A stretch of DNA of 6,454 bases from Candidatus Saccharimonadota bacterium (GTDB lineage: Bacteria > Patescibacteriota > Saccharimonadia > Saccharimonadales > Saccharimonadaceae). The DNA is taken from the NCBI GenBank assembly GCA_030528815.1, contig JAUMYE010000007.1, positions 869-7,322 of the forward strand, given 5' to 3'. Both the position numbers and the translations under genes were made by a program. The notes below the pieces were generated by a model, which was given only the letters and a program-made list of their open reading frames with translations, did no database searches and had not been told where the DNA came from. The number at the start of each line of letters is the position of its first letter. Within the stretch, counting starts at the first letter, position 1. Positions 1-6,386 of this stretch are shown in pieces.

Positions 1-1653
1 CTCTGGAAGATAATGATCAAAGAAACCGTGTGAATCGTTATAGCCAGTAAAGACATGGTAGAGGTTATACTCGCGGAAGTTTGCGGTAAGGGTTGGAAGA
101 TTACCGCTACTACCCGCCTGATACTCAATATCTCCAGAGCGAACCACGCCGCGTTCGGCCGTAGTAACAGTTGTGCCGTTCAAATCCCAGTGGTCAAAGG
201 TATATCCGCTGCGTGGCACTGCCCAGAAGTCACCAGTTGCACCTGTAATATACCTTGTGTTGTTTACGACCGAAGAAGAAGCAAGATATTGCTCATTGTT
301 AGTTAGATGAACTTCAGCACCCTGCCCGCCATTAGCATATCTATCCCAATAAGCGATATAGCCATGGCTATTGTTATCTACTACTACATTTGTCGCTGGC
401 TCAAAGTGCGCAATCACCGTATCGTTACCGTCGATCGTAAGCGTATAATCGTTGTTACCGGAGCCACGATTGACAGTTACATTACCATCCATAACCTCAA
501 AGTACGAGAAGACATAACCGTTTGCTGGCGATAGATTTATAGTTCCCGTAGTCTTATTCATGCCGGCAGCCGTTTCGATAATAGTATTATTGCCGCTCGT
601 AGTTACCGTATAGCCAGCGCCGCTCGGAACAGAGACTGAGCCGTGTGAAGAATCATCAGGCATGACCGTAACTGTAGCCTTTGGCGCAAAGACTGCCTGA
701 AGAGTGTGATTGTTAGTATTCTTTGGCCAATAACCAACCTCATCAAGAGTTGCGTTCTGAGAAATATTCATCTGGCCATCAATTACCCAGTGGCTGAAGT
801 AATAGTTACCATTATCTACACAAGCGGTTAGATCGTGACCATTCGTATCGAGCGCCGGACGGAAGTAGCTGCCATTATCTATCAAGGTCTTTGTAAAGGT
901 CTGATTTGTACTTGTGCTACAGTCGGCATTCTGAATATCTATCGAGCCTACCGATGGAAGGTTAACGCTAACTTCGTAAACAATATCCGTAAACTGAGCA
1001 AAATGCGCAGTAATTGTATCAGCGCCCGTAAGAGTGAAGCTGTAAGCATTGCCAACATTGCCAAGTTCCTGCCAGGAGCTAACAGTTTGCTGCTGGGTGT
1101 TATTTGCCGACGTAAACGACTGGAGGAAGTAGCCGGAAGCAGGCACACCATCAACACGCGCAACATTAAGGTTGCTGCTTTGGCCATCAGAGCTTACAAC
1201 CACGCTTGCAGCCGCAGTACCGTCTGGATTCGCAGTATAGTTCGAGCCAGAGGAGATTCTAACCGTACCATGACTAGAATCATCAGAAACAAAGGTTACA
1301 GAATATGCCGGATCCGAAACAAACATCGCCGTAACGGTAACATTATGCGTATCGTTTGCAAACATGCGATCATGGACATTAGAGCCGCCAACCCACTCGA
1401 AAAAGGTAGCCAGATTATCACCGGATGTAATATCAAAGGTAGTAATATTATCTCCACTAATCCTCCAACCGGCAAAGACATAGCCGCTTTCTGGACAAGC
1501 CGTCAAAGCACCATCGCTTGGATAAACAACTGAAGCCGTAGTATTAGTACTAACATATGGCAAGCTAGAGATCATAGAACCATTACAGCTCCAGCCTTGT
1601 TTTAGGGTTCCGCCCGCAGAAGGAGACACATCGAACGAAGCGACATATGGACT
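1..1653 (-). repeat. Divergent InlB-B-like modules of the surface protein (residues 711 to window edge)
   Basis: Five longer modules (711-824, 825-931, 932-1034, 1035-1129, 1130-1240) and the start of a sixth follow the beta-repeats. They share features of the divergent InlB B-repeat family: a G-Y-x-F-x-x-W core (GYVFAGW at 767-773, GYTFDHW at 1193-1199) and an end like TAMF, TAHF, QAVF or TANF. Four module starts carry a D-x-S-H-G type motif (near residues 835-839, 1044-1048, 1137-1141 and 1250-1253). Modules 711-824 and 932-1034 hold one cysteine pair each; the others have none. Confidence 0.7.
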
Positions 1654-3783
1654 ACCACTGATATAGTTAAAGGTTACTGTATCAGCGCCAGCCATCGATA
1701 GAGTTAGAGTATTACCGCTAAGATTATTATACGTAGTAGTGCCATTTGTCGAAGTAATTGGATTGCTAGGACTTAGCATATAGCCACTTGGCACAGTTAC
1801 CGTAATGGTACCCGTAGTAGTATTACCGGACGCGGTAACCGTGGCTAGACTCGTGTTGTTATTAGCAACAGTATACCCAGTTCCACTAGCAACAGAAACC
1901 GTGCCAGAGCCAGCATCCAAAAGAACATTGTATGGCCCAGTATAGTTTACTGTCACCGTACCAGCACCAGTCATGTTTATAGTGAAGGAATTATTATTGT
2001 AGTTCGAATAGCTAACATCGCCAGTTACAGTTACTGGGTTCGAAGAATCAATACTATAGCCAGATGGTGGAGTTACTGTAACATTTGCGCTCTTACTACC
2101 CGTAGCCGTAATCGCGACGAGACTAGTATTATTATTCGAAATCGCAATATTATTTCCAGAAACTGCCGATGTACCACTGCCAGCATCAACAGAAATAACA
2201 TATGCCGAAGCATAAGATACAGAAACCTGACCTCCGTCACCCGTGATAGTAAAGGAGAAATCATTTCCATTTAGATCACCATTATACCCAGCACTACCCG
2301 TAGCCGAAACGGAATCTACTACATTGCCGCTTGGCGGAGTAATAGAAACAGGAACAGAAATGTTGGTGCTTGTCGAAGTAACCGTTACGGTACTTGTGCC
2401 GTTATTTGTAACGGTATAGTTTGCACTTGTCGGAACCGTAGCCGTACCAGCACCAGCATTGATTGTTGCAGTATAGGTAATCTGTTCTAGGTTTACAGTT
2501 GCAGTACCGTCGCCAGCGATCGAGAGCGTGAATTGGCTGCCATTATAGTCATTGTTATACGTAACACTGCCAGTCGTCGAGACAGGATTTGCAGCATTAA
2601 CTCTATACCCGCCACTTGGCGAAGGTTGCACCGTAAGCGTCTGTGTGCCTCTCGCGGTCGCAGTAACATGCGCCGTCTGATCGTTCGTTACCGTAACGTC
2701 ATTACCCCAGGCATGCAAAGTACCATTCGATATATATATTTCAGCAGTAATAACAGCCGCATAGCTTACAGTGACTTGGCCGCCATCGCCAGTAATAGTA
2801 AACGAAAATGCATTATTGCTAAGATCGTTGTTGTAACTAACAGAGCCACTAGTCGTAACCGAGCTTGCTTCATATCCGCTTACTGGCGTAATCGTAACAG
2901 GAACCTGAACATTAGTGCTCGTAGAAGTTACAGAAACAGTGCTCGTACCATTATCCGTAACAGTATAGTTCGCACCAGTAGGAACCGGAACCGTAGCCGT
3001 ACCAGTACCAGCATTAATAGTTGCCGTATAGGTTATAGGCGCAAAAAGGACCGTCGCCGTACCGTTGCCACTAATCGTAAGTGTAAAGACGTGATCGTTT
3101 CCGCTGCTACCCTGATCATTGTAAACAACATTCGCGCCGGAAGTAGTCACGCCAACAAATCTGTATCCCTGAGCAGGAGTTGCAGTAATAGTTCCCGTAG
3201 TTACCGAACTACCAGTATCCGGAGCCGTAAATGTGATTTCATTAGTAGCCGTATATAATGGCACTGCCGTATAGCCACTAGAGGTAGCGCTTGTCGAAAT
3301 CGTACCGCCAACACCAGCATCAACGCTCGCAACTACACTAAAGGTACTTGCAAATACCGCTTTGAGATTAATATTATTAAGTGCGTTATAGTTAAAGGTC
3401 CATGGACCTATCGTTGTAATAGTATCGTTTTGAGCTGGACGGACATAGACGCCCGTATCATCTTCTATTAGCCAGTGACTAAAGACATAGCCCGTCTTAG
3501 GACAAACCGTAATACTACTATTACCGCCACTACTTGGAAATGGCCTTTCATAATCATGGTCTGCCTGCGCACGATAGTCTGCATACATTGTGCCAGTACA
3601 GTCAGTTCCATAACCGAATTCACCCATCGAAGTATCACTCGACGTGATATTTATATGGTATTCCCCCGCAGCTTCAGTCTTAAGTAGATTCACCAAAGCC
3701 AAAGCACCAGAAAGCATGCAAAAAGTAGCCAAAAACGCGAACAGCTTTTTTAGGGGTTTCCTACCCCTTAAATGGCCTCTCAT
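1..3783 (-). CDS. Giant secreted repeat protein (InlB-B-like/beta-repeat surface adhesin), 3' end outside window
   Basis: One minus-strand frame stays open for 1261 codons and leaves the window without a stop. The ATG at 3783 is fixed by an in-frame TAA directly before it and an AAAAGAGG ribosome site 9 nt upstream. Residues 1-39 look like a Sec signal: basic start (RGRKPLKK), hydrophobic 14-34, likely cleavage near TEA-A38. Next come a Cys-paired module (41-145), six beta repeats of 90-104 residues (146-710), and five longer modules (711-1240) with features of the divergent InlB B-repeat family, such as GYVFAGW and LTANF. Composition is rich in Thr, Asn, Ser, Gly and Val and poor in Lys and Cys, as in extended extracellular stalks. 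The role is probably adhesion or cell contact; this is inferred from architecture. The anchor (sortase motif, membrane helix or other) would lie off the left edge, so attachment is unknown. Confidence 0.9.
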   Translation of the reverse strand, partial: MRGHLRGRKPLKKLFAFLATFCMLSGALALVNLLKTEAAGEYHINITSSDTSMGEFGYGTDCTGTMYADYRAQADHDYERPFPSSGGNSSITVCPKTGYVFSHWLIEDDTGVYVRPAQNDTITTIGPWTFNYNALNNINLKAVFASTFSVVASVDAGVGGTISTSATSSGYTAVPLYTATNEITFTAPDTGSSVTTGTITATPAQGYRFVGVTTSGANVVYNDQGSSGNDHVFTLTISGNGTATVLFAPITYTATINAGTGTATVPVPTGANYTVTDNGTSTVSVTSTSTNVQVPVTITPVSGYEASSVTTSGSVSYNNDLSNNAFSFTITGDGGQVTVSYAAVITAEIYISNGTLHAWGNDVTVTNDQTAHVTATARGTQTLTVQPSPSGGYRVNAANPVSTTGSVTYNNDYNGSQFTLSIAGDGTATVNLEQITYTATINAGAGTATVPTSANYTVTNNGTSTVTVTSTSTNISVPVSITPPSGNVVDSVSATGSAGYNGDLNGNDFSFTITGDGGQVSVSYASAYVISVDAGSGTSAVSGNNIAISNNNTSLVAITATGSKSANVTVTPPSGYSIDSSNPVTVTGDVSYSNYNNNSFTINMTGAGTVTVNYTGPYNVLLDAGSGTVSVASGTGYTVANNNTSLATVTASGNTTTGTITVTVPSGYMLSPSNPITSTNGTTTYNNLSGNTLTLSMAGADTVTFNYISGSPYVASFDVSPSAGGTLKQGWSCNGSMISSLPYVSTNTTASVVYPSDGALTACPESGYVFAGWRISGDNITTFDITSGDNLATFFEWVGGSNVHDRMFANDTHNVTVTAMFVSDPAYSVTFVSDDSSHGTVRISSGSNYTANPDGTAAASVVVSSDGQSSNLNVARVDGVPASGYFLQSFTSANNTQQQTVSSWQELGNVGNAYSFTLTGADTITAHFAQFTDIVYEVSVNLPSVGSIDIQNADCSTSTNQTFTKTLIDNGSYFRPALDTNGHDLTACVDNGNYYFSHWVIDGQMNISQNATLDEVGYWPKNTNNHTLQAVFAPKATVTVMPDDSSHGSVSVPSGAGYTVTTSGNNTIIETAAGMNKTTGTINLSPANGYVFSYFEVMDGNVTVNRGSGNNDYTLTIDGNDTVIAHFEPATNVVVDNNSHGYIAYWDRYANGGQGAEVHLTNNEQYLASSSVVNNTRYITGATGDFWAVPRSGYTFDHWDLNGTTVTTAERGVVRSGDIEYQAGSSGNLPTLTANFREYNLYHVFTGYNDSHGFFDHYLPE
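1654..3348 (-). repeat. Six tandem beta-repeats (R1-R6) within the surface protein
   Basis: Residues 146-710 divide into six units: R1 146-249, R2 250-343, R3 344-434, R4 435-526, R5 527-616, R6 617-710. Each opens with a strand like YTATINAG or VISVDAGSG. Each carries a middle proline-glycine turn (ITPVSGY, VTPPSGY or VPSGYML) and an S-Y-N-N or similar turn. Each closes with a pattern like FTITGDGGQVTVSY, SLSGxGTATV or its relatives. No unit contains cysteine. The units are alike in protein but differ at many synonymous sites, so the duplications are old or the DNA has been diversified. Confidence 0.85.
2206..3348 (-). repeat. Higher-order duplication: unit pair R1-R2 repeated as R3-R4
   Basis: R2 (2755-3036) and R4 (2206-2481) are about three quarters identical in protein by eye, with one two-residue gap. 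Each is preceded by a unit ending in GxGTATV (R1, R3), and the ITYTATINAG start recurs exactly 185 codons (555 bp) later. At DNA level the 30-base stretches at 2431-2460 and 2986-3015 differ at one base. This points to duplication of a two-repeat block rather than of single units. Confidence 0.75.
3667..3783 (-). other. Signal peptide of the surface protein (residues 1-39)
   Basis: The first 39 residues have a positively charged start (R2, R6, R8, K9, K12, K13), a hydrophobic stretch from L14 to L34 and a short polar segment K-T-E-A-A. Signal peptidase I cleavage is plausible after A38 (T-E-A). The Cys at residue 22 is preceded by Phe and lies mid-helix, so it does not form a lipobox. The hydrophobic run is about 21 residues, long enough that an uncleaved anchor cannot be excluded. 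Confidence 0.75.
3752..3768 (-). other. GC-rich hairpin in codons 6-11 of the surface protein gene
   Basis: AGGGGT and ACCCCT on the minus strand form a 6-bp stem with a 5-nt loop, starting 15 nt after the first base of the ATG. It is followed by a run of six adenines, so it is not an intrinsic terminator in the coding direction. It sits inside the initiation region and could slow or tune translation initiation; this is inference. Confidence 0.4.
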
Positions 3784-3792
3784 TTATACATA

Positions 3793-3800
3793 CCTCTTTT
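3793..3800 (-). promoter_or_regulatory. Shine-Dalgarno site of the surface protein gene
   Basis: On the minus strand AAAAGAGG lies 9 nt before the ATG at 3783. It is the only clear Shine-Dalgarno sequence in the window. It supports this start over the ATG at 3791, which is too close to the site and opens only a three-codon frame. Confidence 0.8.
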
Positions 3801-3805
3801 GGTTA

Positions 3806-3814
3806 ATTATAACA
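3806..3814 (-). promoter_or_regulatory. Extended -10 promoter of the surface protein gene (TGT-TATAAT)
   Basis: Reading leftward, TGT followed by a perfect TATAAT is an extended -10 element. It is 22 bases upstream of the ATG, so the transcript would have a leader of roughly 15 nt with the ribosome site near its 5' end. No good -35 hexamer lies 16-18 bp upstream (only TTATTT-like sequence), which fits an extended -10 promoter. Confidence 0.7.
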
Positions 3815-3839
3815 TAAGCATCGTGTTTAAAATAAGCAT
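3814..3839. repeat. Direct repeat ATAAGCAT, two copies 18 bp apart, at the surface gene promoter
   Basis: ATAAGCAT occurs at 3814-3821 and 3832-3839 on the plus strand (ATGCTTAT on the minus strand). The copies lie just upstream of the TATAAT box, across the -15 to -40 zone. They could be operator half-sites or a chance AT-rich repeat. No regulator gene is in the window. Confidence 0.35.
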
Positions 3840-3879
3840 TTTGATCACATTATTATTCGATTTTTATTGCGACTTTTGT

Positions 3880-3908
3880 TTGACATTCGTAATACTTCTT
3901 GCTAGAAT
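3880..3908 (+). promoter_or_regulatory. Strong sigma70-type promoter of the tRNA-Gly gene
   Basis: A perfect TTGACA (3880-3885), a 17-bp spacer and TAGAAT (3903-3908) with a TGC extension before the -10 make a near-consensus promoter. Transcription should start near 3915, leaving a 5' leader of about 16 nt for RNase P to remove before the mature tRNA end at 3931. Confidence 0.9.
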
Positions 3909-3930
3909 AAGGACAGTTCGCAAGAATTAT

Positions 3931-4007
3931 GCGGGTTTAGCTCAGTTGTTTAGAGCGCTTCCTTGCCAAGGAAGAGGTCGAGAGTTAGAGTCTCTTAACC
4001 CGCACCA
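3931..4007 (+). tRNA. tRNA-Gly, anticodon GCC, with a U19-A56 elbow
   Basis: A full cloverleaf is visible. The acceptor stem is GCGGGTT with AACCCGC (7 bp), the D stem GCTC with GAGC, the anticodon stem CTTCC with GGAAG around loop TTGCCAA (anticodon GCC at 3965-3967), and the T stem GAGAG with CTCTT. Base 73 is A and CCA is encoded (4005-4007). It reads the GGC and GGU codons that dominate glycine use here. The D loop is AGTTGTTTA, where AGTTGGTTA is usual. The T loop is TTAGAGT, where TTCGAGT is usual. So G19 is replaced by U and C56 by A, while G18, U54, U55, A58, G15 and C48 are kept. A73 differs from the U73 common in bacterial tRNA-Gly and may match a dimeric-type GlyRS. The gene stands alone with its own promoter and terminator. 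Confidence 0.96.
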
Positions 4008-4019
4008 TCTAAAGAATGA

Positions 4020-4040
4020 CGCCCAGATGGGCGATTTTTT
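4020..4040 (+). terminator. Intrinsic terminator of the tRNA-Gly unit
   Basis: CGCCC (4020-4024) pairs with GGGCG (4029-4033) around the loop AGAT, then one A and six T residues follow. It begins 12 nt after the CCA end and closes the tRNA transcript. Confidence 0.85.
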
Positions 4041-4044
4041 ATGC

Positions 4045-4050
4045 TAAACT
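4045..4050 (+). promoter_or_regulatory. Possible extended -10 element directly upstream of the hydrolase start
   Basis: TGC followed by TAAACT ends 9 bases before the ATG at 4060. The -35 position would fall inside the tRNA terminator stem and shows no TTGACA-like sequence. If used, it would give a transcript starting within a few bases of the ATG, so the mRNA would be leaderless or nearly so. Read-through from the tRNA promoter is the alternative. Confidence 0.35.
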
Positions 4051-4059
4051 CTGATTAAT

Positions 4060-4737
4060 ATGAATAAGCGCGTTTTTCTTTATTCCCATGGTTTTGGCAC
4101 TCATGCCGACGACAACGGTCTTTTTAACCCTATCATCGATGCATTTTCGGGCGTAGAACATGTGCTTTTTCCTTACGACGATTGGAACTCGAACAATACC
4201 ATGGCAACGGCCGCAACTTTTACGAGTCGAGCCCAAAAGCTTCGCCAAAAATATACCGAACTAAGGCAAGCAAATCCTAATGCCGAGATTAATCTTATTT
4301 GCCATTCGCAAGGATGCATTATTGCTGCTCTTGCTCAGCTCGAGAATGTTTCTACCACCATCTTGCTTGCCCCAGTAGTTAACTACGAAAGCGGAGACGA
4401 GGCCAGGCGAATAACTCTCGAAAATCCAAAATCCACCTCACAGCCAGACGGCAGCATCCTAAGAAAACGAAGTGCCGGATACTACACTCTATTCTTGCCG
4501 GATTATTGGGAAGATTATGCCAATATCTCGGACCTACCTGACAAATACGACAATCTAGACACAAAGACCAAATTAATTATTTTTGACGCGATAAGAGATA
4601 CTGTTATCCCAAACAACAAAGATTATTCTCTACTAAAAAACGAAATTCAAATCGAGCATTTCGACCTAGACCATGATTTTATCGAGAAAGACGGCTCGAG
4701 AAGCAGCATCATTGAAAAACTAAAAGTCTATCTTTAG
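4060..4737 (+). CDS. Small alpha/beta-hydrolase (Ser-Asp-His)
   Basis: This 225-residue protein is a compact single-domain alpha/beta-hydrolase without a signal peptide, so probably cytoplasmic. The first strand RVFLYSH leads into HGFG (10-13), the usual oxyanion turn. The nucleophile elbow is C-H-S-Q-G at 81-85 with Ser83. The acid is likely Asp180 in DAIRDTVIP, and the base His205 in DLDHDF near the C-terminus. Order and spacing fit the fold. The short length resembles small serine hydrolases and esterases, but I cannot assign a substrate. ATG at 4060 is chosen because the HGFG strand begins at once; no Shine-Dalgarno precedes it. It ends with TAG, 32 bases before the next gene on the same strand. 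That gene has its own -10-like box, so co-transcription is possible but not required. Confidence 0.85.
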   Translation: MNKRVFLYSHGFGTHADDNGLFNPIIDAFSGVEHVLFPYDDWNSNNTMATAATFTSRAQKLRQKYTELRQANPNAEINLICHSQGCIIAALAQLENVSTTILLAPVVNYESGDEARRITLENPKSTSQPDGSILRKRSAGYYTLFLPDYWEDYANISDLPDKYDNLDTKTKLIIFDAIRDTVIPNNKDYSLLKNEIQIEHFDLDHDFIEKDGSRSSIIEKLKVYL

Positions 4738-4753
4738 CACAAGCGCTTTTTGA

Positions 4754-4761
4754 TATAAAAT
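4754..4761 (+). promoter_or_regulatory. Possible -10 element directly upstream of the kinase start
   Basis: TG-A-TATAAAAT (4751-4761) offers TATAAA or TAAAAT 8-10 bases before the ATG at 4770. A weak -35 (TTAGCA or TTTAGC, 4733-4739) overlaps the hydrolase stop. No Shine-Dalgarno sequence lies between it and the ATG. The geometry suggests a leaderless or very short-leader transcript. Confidence 0.45.
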
Positions 4762-4769
4762 AGATACAT

Positions 4770-6350
4770 ATGACAGAAACCAGCGAGGCTAAGAACCACA
4801 GCCGCTTGTTTGAGATGCTTGGGATTTTGCGCAAGCATGATGTTTTGCGTGGCTTCACTCCAGAAAAGCTTTGCGCTGTTCTTGTCGATCTTGGACCTAC
4901 ATATATCAAGATTGGTCAGCTCATGTCGCTTCGCCCAGATTTCTTGCCAAAGGAATACTGCGACGAATTATCCAACCTTCGCGACAGCCTAAATCCAATT
5001 TCTTTCGAAGAAATTAGCTCTATTATTACTAGCGAACTTGGTAAGCCGCTAGACGAATTATTCTCGGATATCAAGAAAGAACCGCTCGGCTCTGCATCTA
5101 TCGCACAGGTCCATTCCGCTACTCTAAAAACTGGCGAGCGCGTCGTTATTAAGGTTCAGTATCGTAACATTCTCGAAAAGATGCAGCGCGACGTTAAAAT
5201 CCTCAAGCGCGCGGGCAAAATTCTACAAATTACCGCCCATATTGGCCGCAATGTAGATTTTGATTCTCTCGTTGATGAGCTTTGGAATACCATTCTCGAA
5301 GAGTTAGATTTCGAGAAAGAAGCAGACAACCTCGAGCGCTTCCGCAAAAACCAAGACAGCGAGCCAAAGGTCACTTCGCCACGCGTCTTCCGAGATTACT
5401 CCACGAAGAACGTCCTTACCATGGAGGAAATTAGTGGAACTTCTTTCAACGAACTTATTAAGAAAAAGCGCGAAGACGTAGATTTGCGCGAGCTAAGTAT
5501 CCGTTTGGCTGAAAACTACTGCAAGCAAGCCATTGACGACCGTTTCTTCCATGCTGATCCACACCCAGGCAACATTATCCTTTCTGGCGACCAGATTGCT
5601 TGGATTGATATGGGCGCAATGGGCGAAGTTTCTGACGTCTTTAGTAGTGCTTTATCCGAGGCTATTCTTGCCATCTTCGAAGACGATATGTACAAGATGA
5701 CCGATGCAATCTTGCTTTGCTGCGAAACAAATGAGAATGTCGACCGTACTGCTATGGCCAGACAAGTTAGCGCTATGATGCGCCGTTATGGCATCCAGAA
5801 TTTCGAAGAGATGGACACGAGCAAGCTTTTCGAAGACATTATCGCCCTACTCAAAAAGAACGATATCAAGGTGCCGTCCGAACTCGCCGTCTTTGCGCGC
5901 AGCGTCATTATTTTCGAGGGCACACTTTCTTCTCTTAATGCCGGCGTAGATCTCGTTCAAGTCCTAAAGGATTACTACAAAAAGAAGACGATTCGAGATT
6001 TCAGTGTCAAGGAAACCGTCGAAAATACCGGCAGACAGCTAGTAACCAACGCCAAGAAACTCATGAACCTGCCAGCCGAAGTCGAGAATGTCATGCATCT
6101 TGTAGAAGACGGAGATTTGACGGTTCATGTCGAGAACAGCGAAAGCGAAGAAATGCGCAAAGAATCCGCAAAGCGAAACTTTACACTCGCCTTGTCTATT
6201 ATTGCGGCAGCTTGCTTCTTAACTTCTGGCTTATTCTCATCGCTAAGCAACGCTTCTGTCGTTTTTGGTTTACCTTTGCCATCATTTATCCTCTTGGTCG
6301 CTGGCAGTCTATTACTACTTCTTGTTTTGATTCGAATCTATAAAAAATAA
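4770..6350 (+). CDS. ABC1/AarF/UbiB-family atypical kinase with C-terminal membrane hairpin
   Basis: The 526-residue product carries the full signature of the UbiB/ADCK family. These are the KxGQ motif KIGQ (47-50), the Ala-rich nucleotide loop GSASIAQVH (107-115), the lysine in VVIKVQ (K128), the EAxN element (E184-N187), the catalytic-loop equivalent HADPHPGN (261-268) and the metal-binding Asp280 in IDMGAMG. The usual DFG phenylalanine is replaced by methionine. The C-terminus has two hydrophobic helices (about 471-490 and 498-522) joined by a short loop and ending in RIYKK, so the kinase domain should sit on the inner face of the membrane. Known members act as ATPases that support lipid or isoprenoid-quinone biosynthesis, but no such genes are here, so the substrate is open. 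Length matches the family. The start at 4770 lacks a Shine-Dalgarno but keeps the short N-terminus normal for the family. Confidence 0.93.
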   Translation: MTETSEAKNHSRLFEMLGILRKHDVLRGFTPEKLCAVLVDLGPTYIKIGQLMSLRPDFLPKEYCDELSNLRDSLNPISFEEISSIITSELGKPLDELFSDIKKEPLGSASIAQVHSATLKTGERVVIKVQYRNILEKMQRDVKILKRAGKILQITAHIGRNVDFDSLVDELWNTILEELDFEKEADNLERFRKNQDSEPKVTSPRVFRDYSTKNVLTMEEISGTSFNELIKKKREDVDLRELSIRLAENYCKQAIDDRFFHADPHPGNIILSGDQIAWIDMGAMGEVSDVFSSALSEAILAIFEDDMYKMTDAILLCCETNENVDRTAMARQVSAMMRRYGIQNFEEMDTSKLFEDIIALLKKNDIKVPSELAVFARSVIIFEGTLSSLNAGVDLVQVLKDYYKKKTIRDFSVKETVENTGRQLVTNAKKLMNLPAEVENVMHLVEDGDLTVHVENSESEEMRKESAKRNFTLALSIIAAACFLTSGLFSSLSNASVVFGLPLPSFILLVAGSLLLLLVLIRIYKK

Positions 6351-6371
6351 AGCACCCCGAAGAGTGCTTTA
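6348..6371. terminator. Bidirectional hairpin at the kinase stop, stronger for the minus strand
   Basis: TAAAGCAC (6348-6355) pairs with GTGCTTTA (6364-6371), starting at the stop codon itself. On the plus strand the stem is followed by only three T residues, which are part of it, so termination would be weak. On the minus strand the loop folds further to a C-UUCG-G tetraloop with a G-U pair, and a T tract (TTTTTTA) follows, giving a good terminator for a leftward transcript. The T tract comes from the Lys codons at the end of the kinase gene. Confidence 0.65.
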
Positions 6372-6386
6372 ATAGCTGCGCATATA

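Noticed and set aside
835..1533. Plus-strand open frame of 232 codons.
   Set aside because: It lies opposite the continuous minus-strand adhesin frame, has no domain pattern, and has an Arg/Ile/Asn-rich composition expected from antisense reading of Thr/Val/Asn codons.
2533..3258. Plus-strand open frame of 241 codons.
   Set aside because: Antisense shadow of repeats R1-R3: serine, arginine and asparagine low-complexity text with no ribosome site or promoter.
1654..3348. Regularly spaced repeats that might suggest a CRISPR array.
   Set aside because: The period is about 270-310 bp, codon-aligned and divergent at synonymous sites; it is a protein repeat.
3738..3752. In-frame A-AAA-AAG heptamer near the start of the adhesin, a possible -1 slippery site.
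   Set aside because: The hairpin lies upstream of it rather than downstream, and the -1 frame ends after about 20 codons inside the signal peptide. The zero frame is plainly the functional one.
1..3783. Many N-x-S/T sequons suggesting N-glycosylation.
   Set aside because: They follow from the Asn/Thr/Ser-rich composition, and no glycosylation gene is visible.
3781..3791. Second ATG upstream of the adhesin start (ATG TAT AAA TGA).
   Set aside because: Only one base separates it from the ribosome site and it makes a three-codon peptide; chance overlap.
3772..4047. Plus-strand open frame spanning the divergent promoters and the tRNA gene.
   Set aside because: It reads straight through the tRNA and its terminator, so it cannot be a real protein gene.
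4734..4755. AAGCGCTTTTT after the hydrolase as a terminator.
   Set aside because: AGCGCT is a self-palindrome with no loop, and no stable stem precedes the T run.
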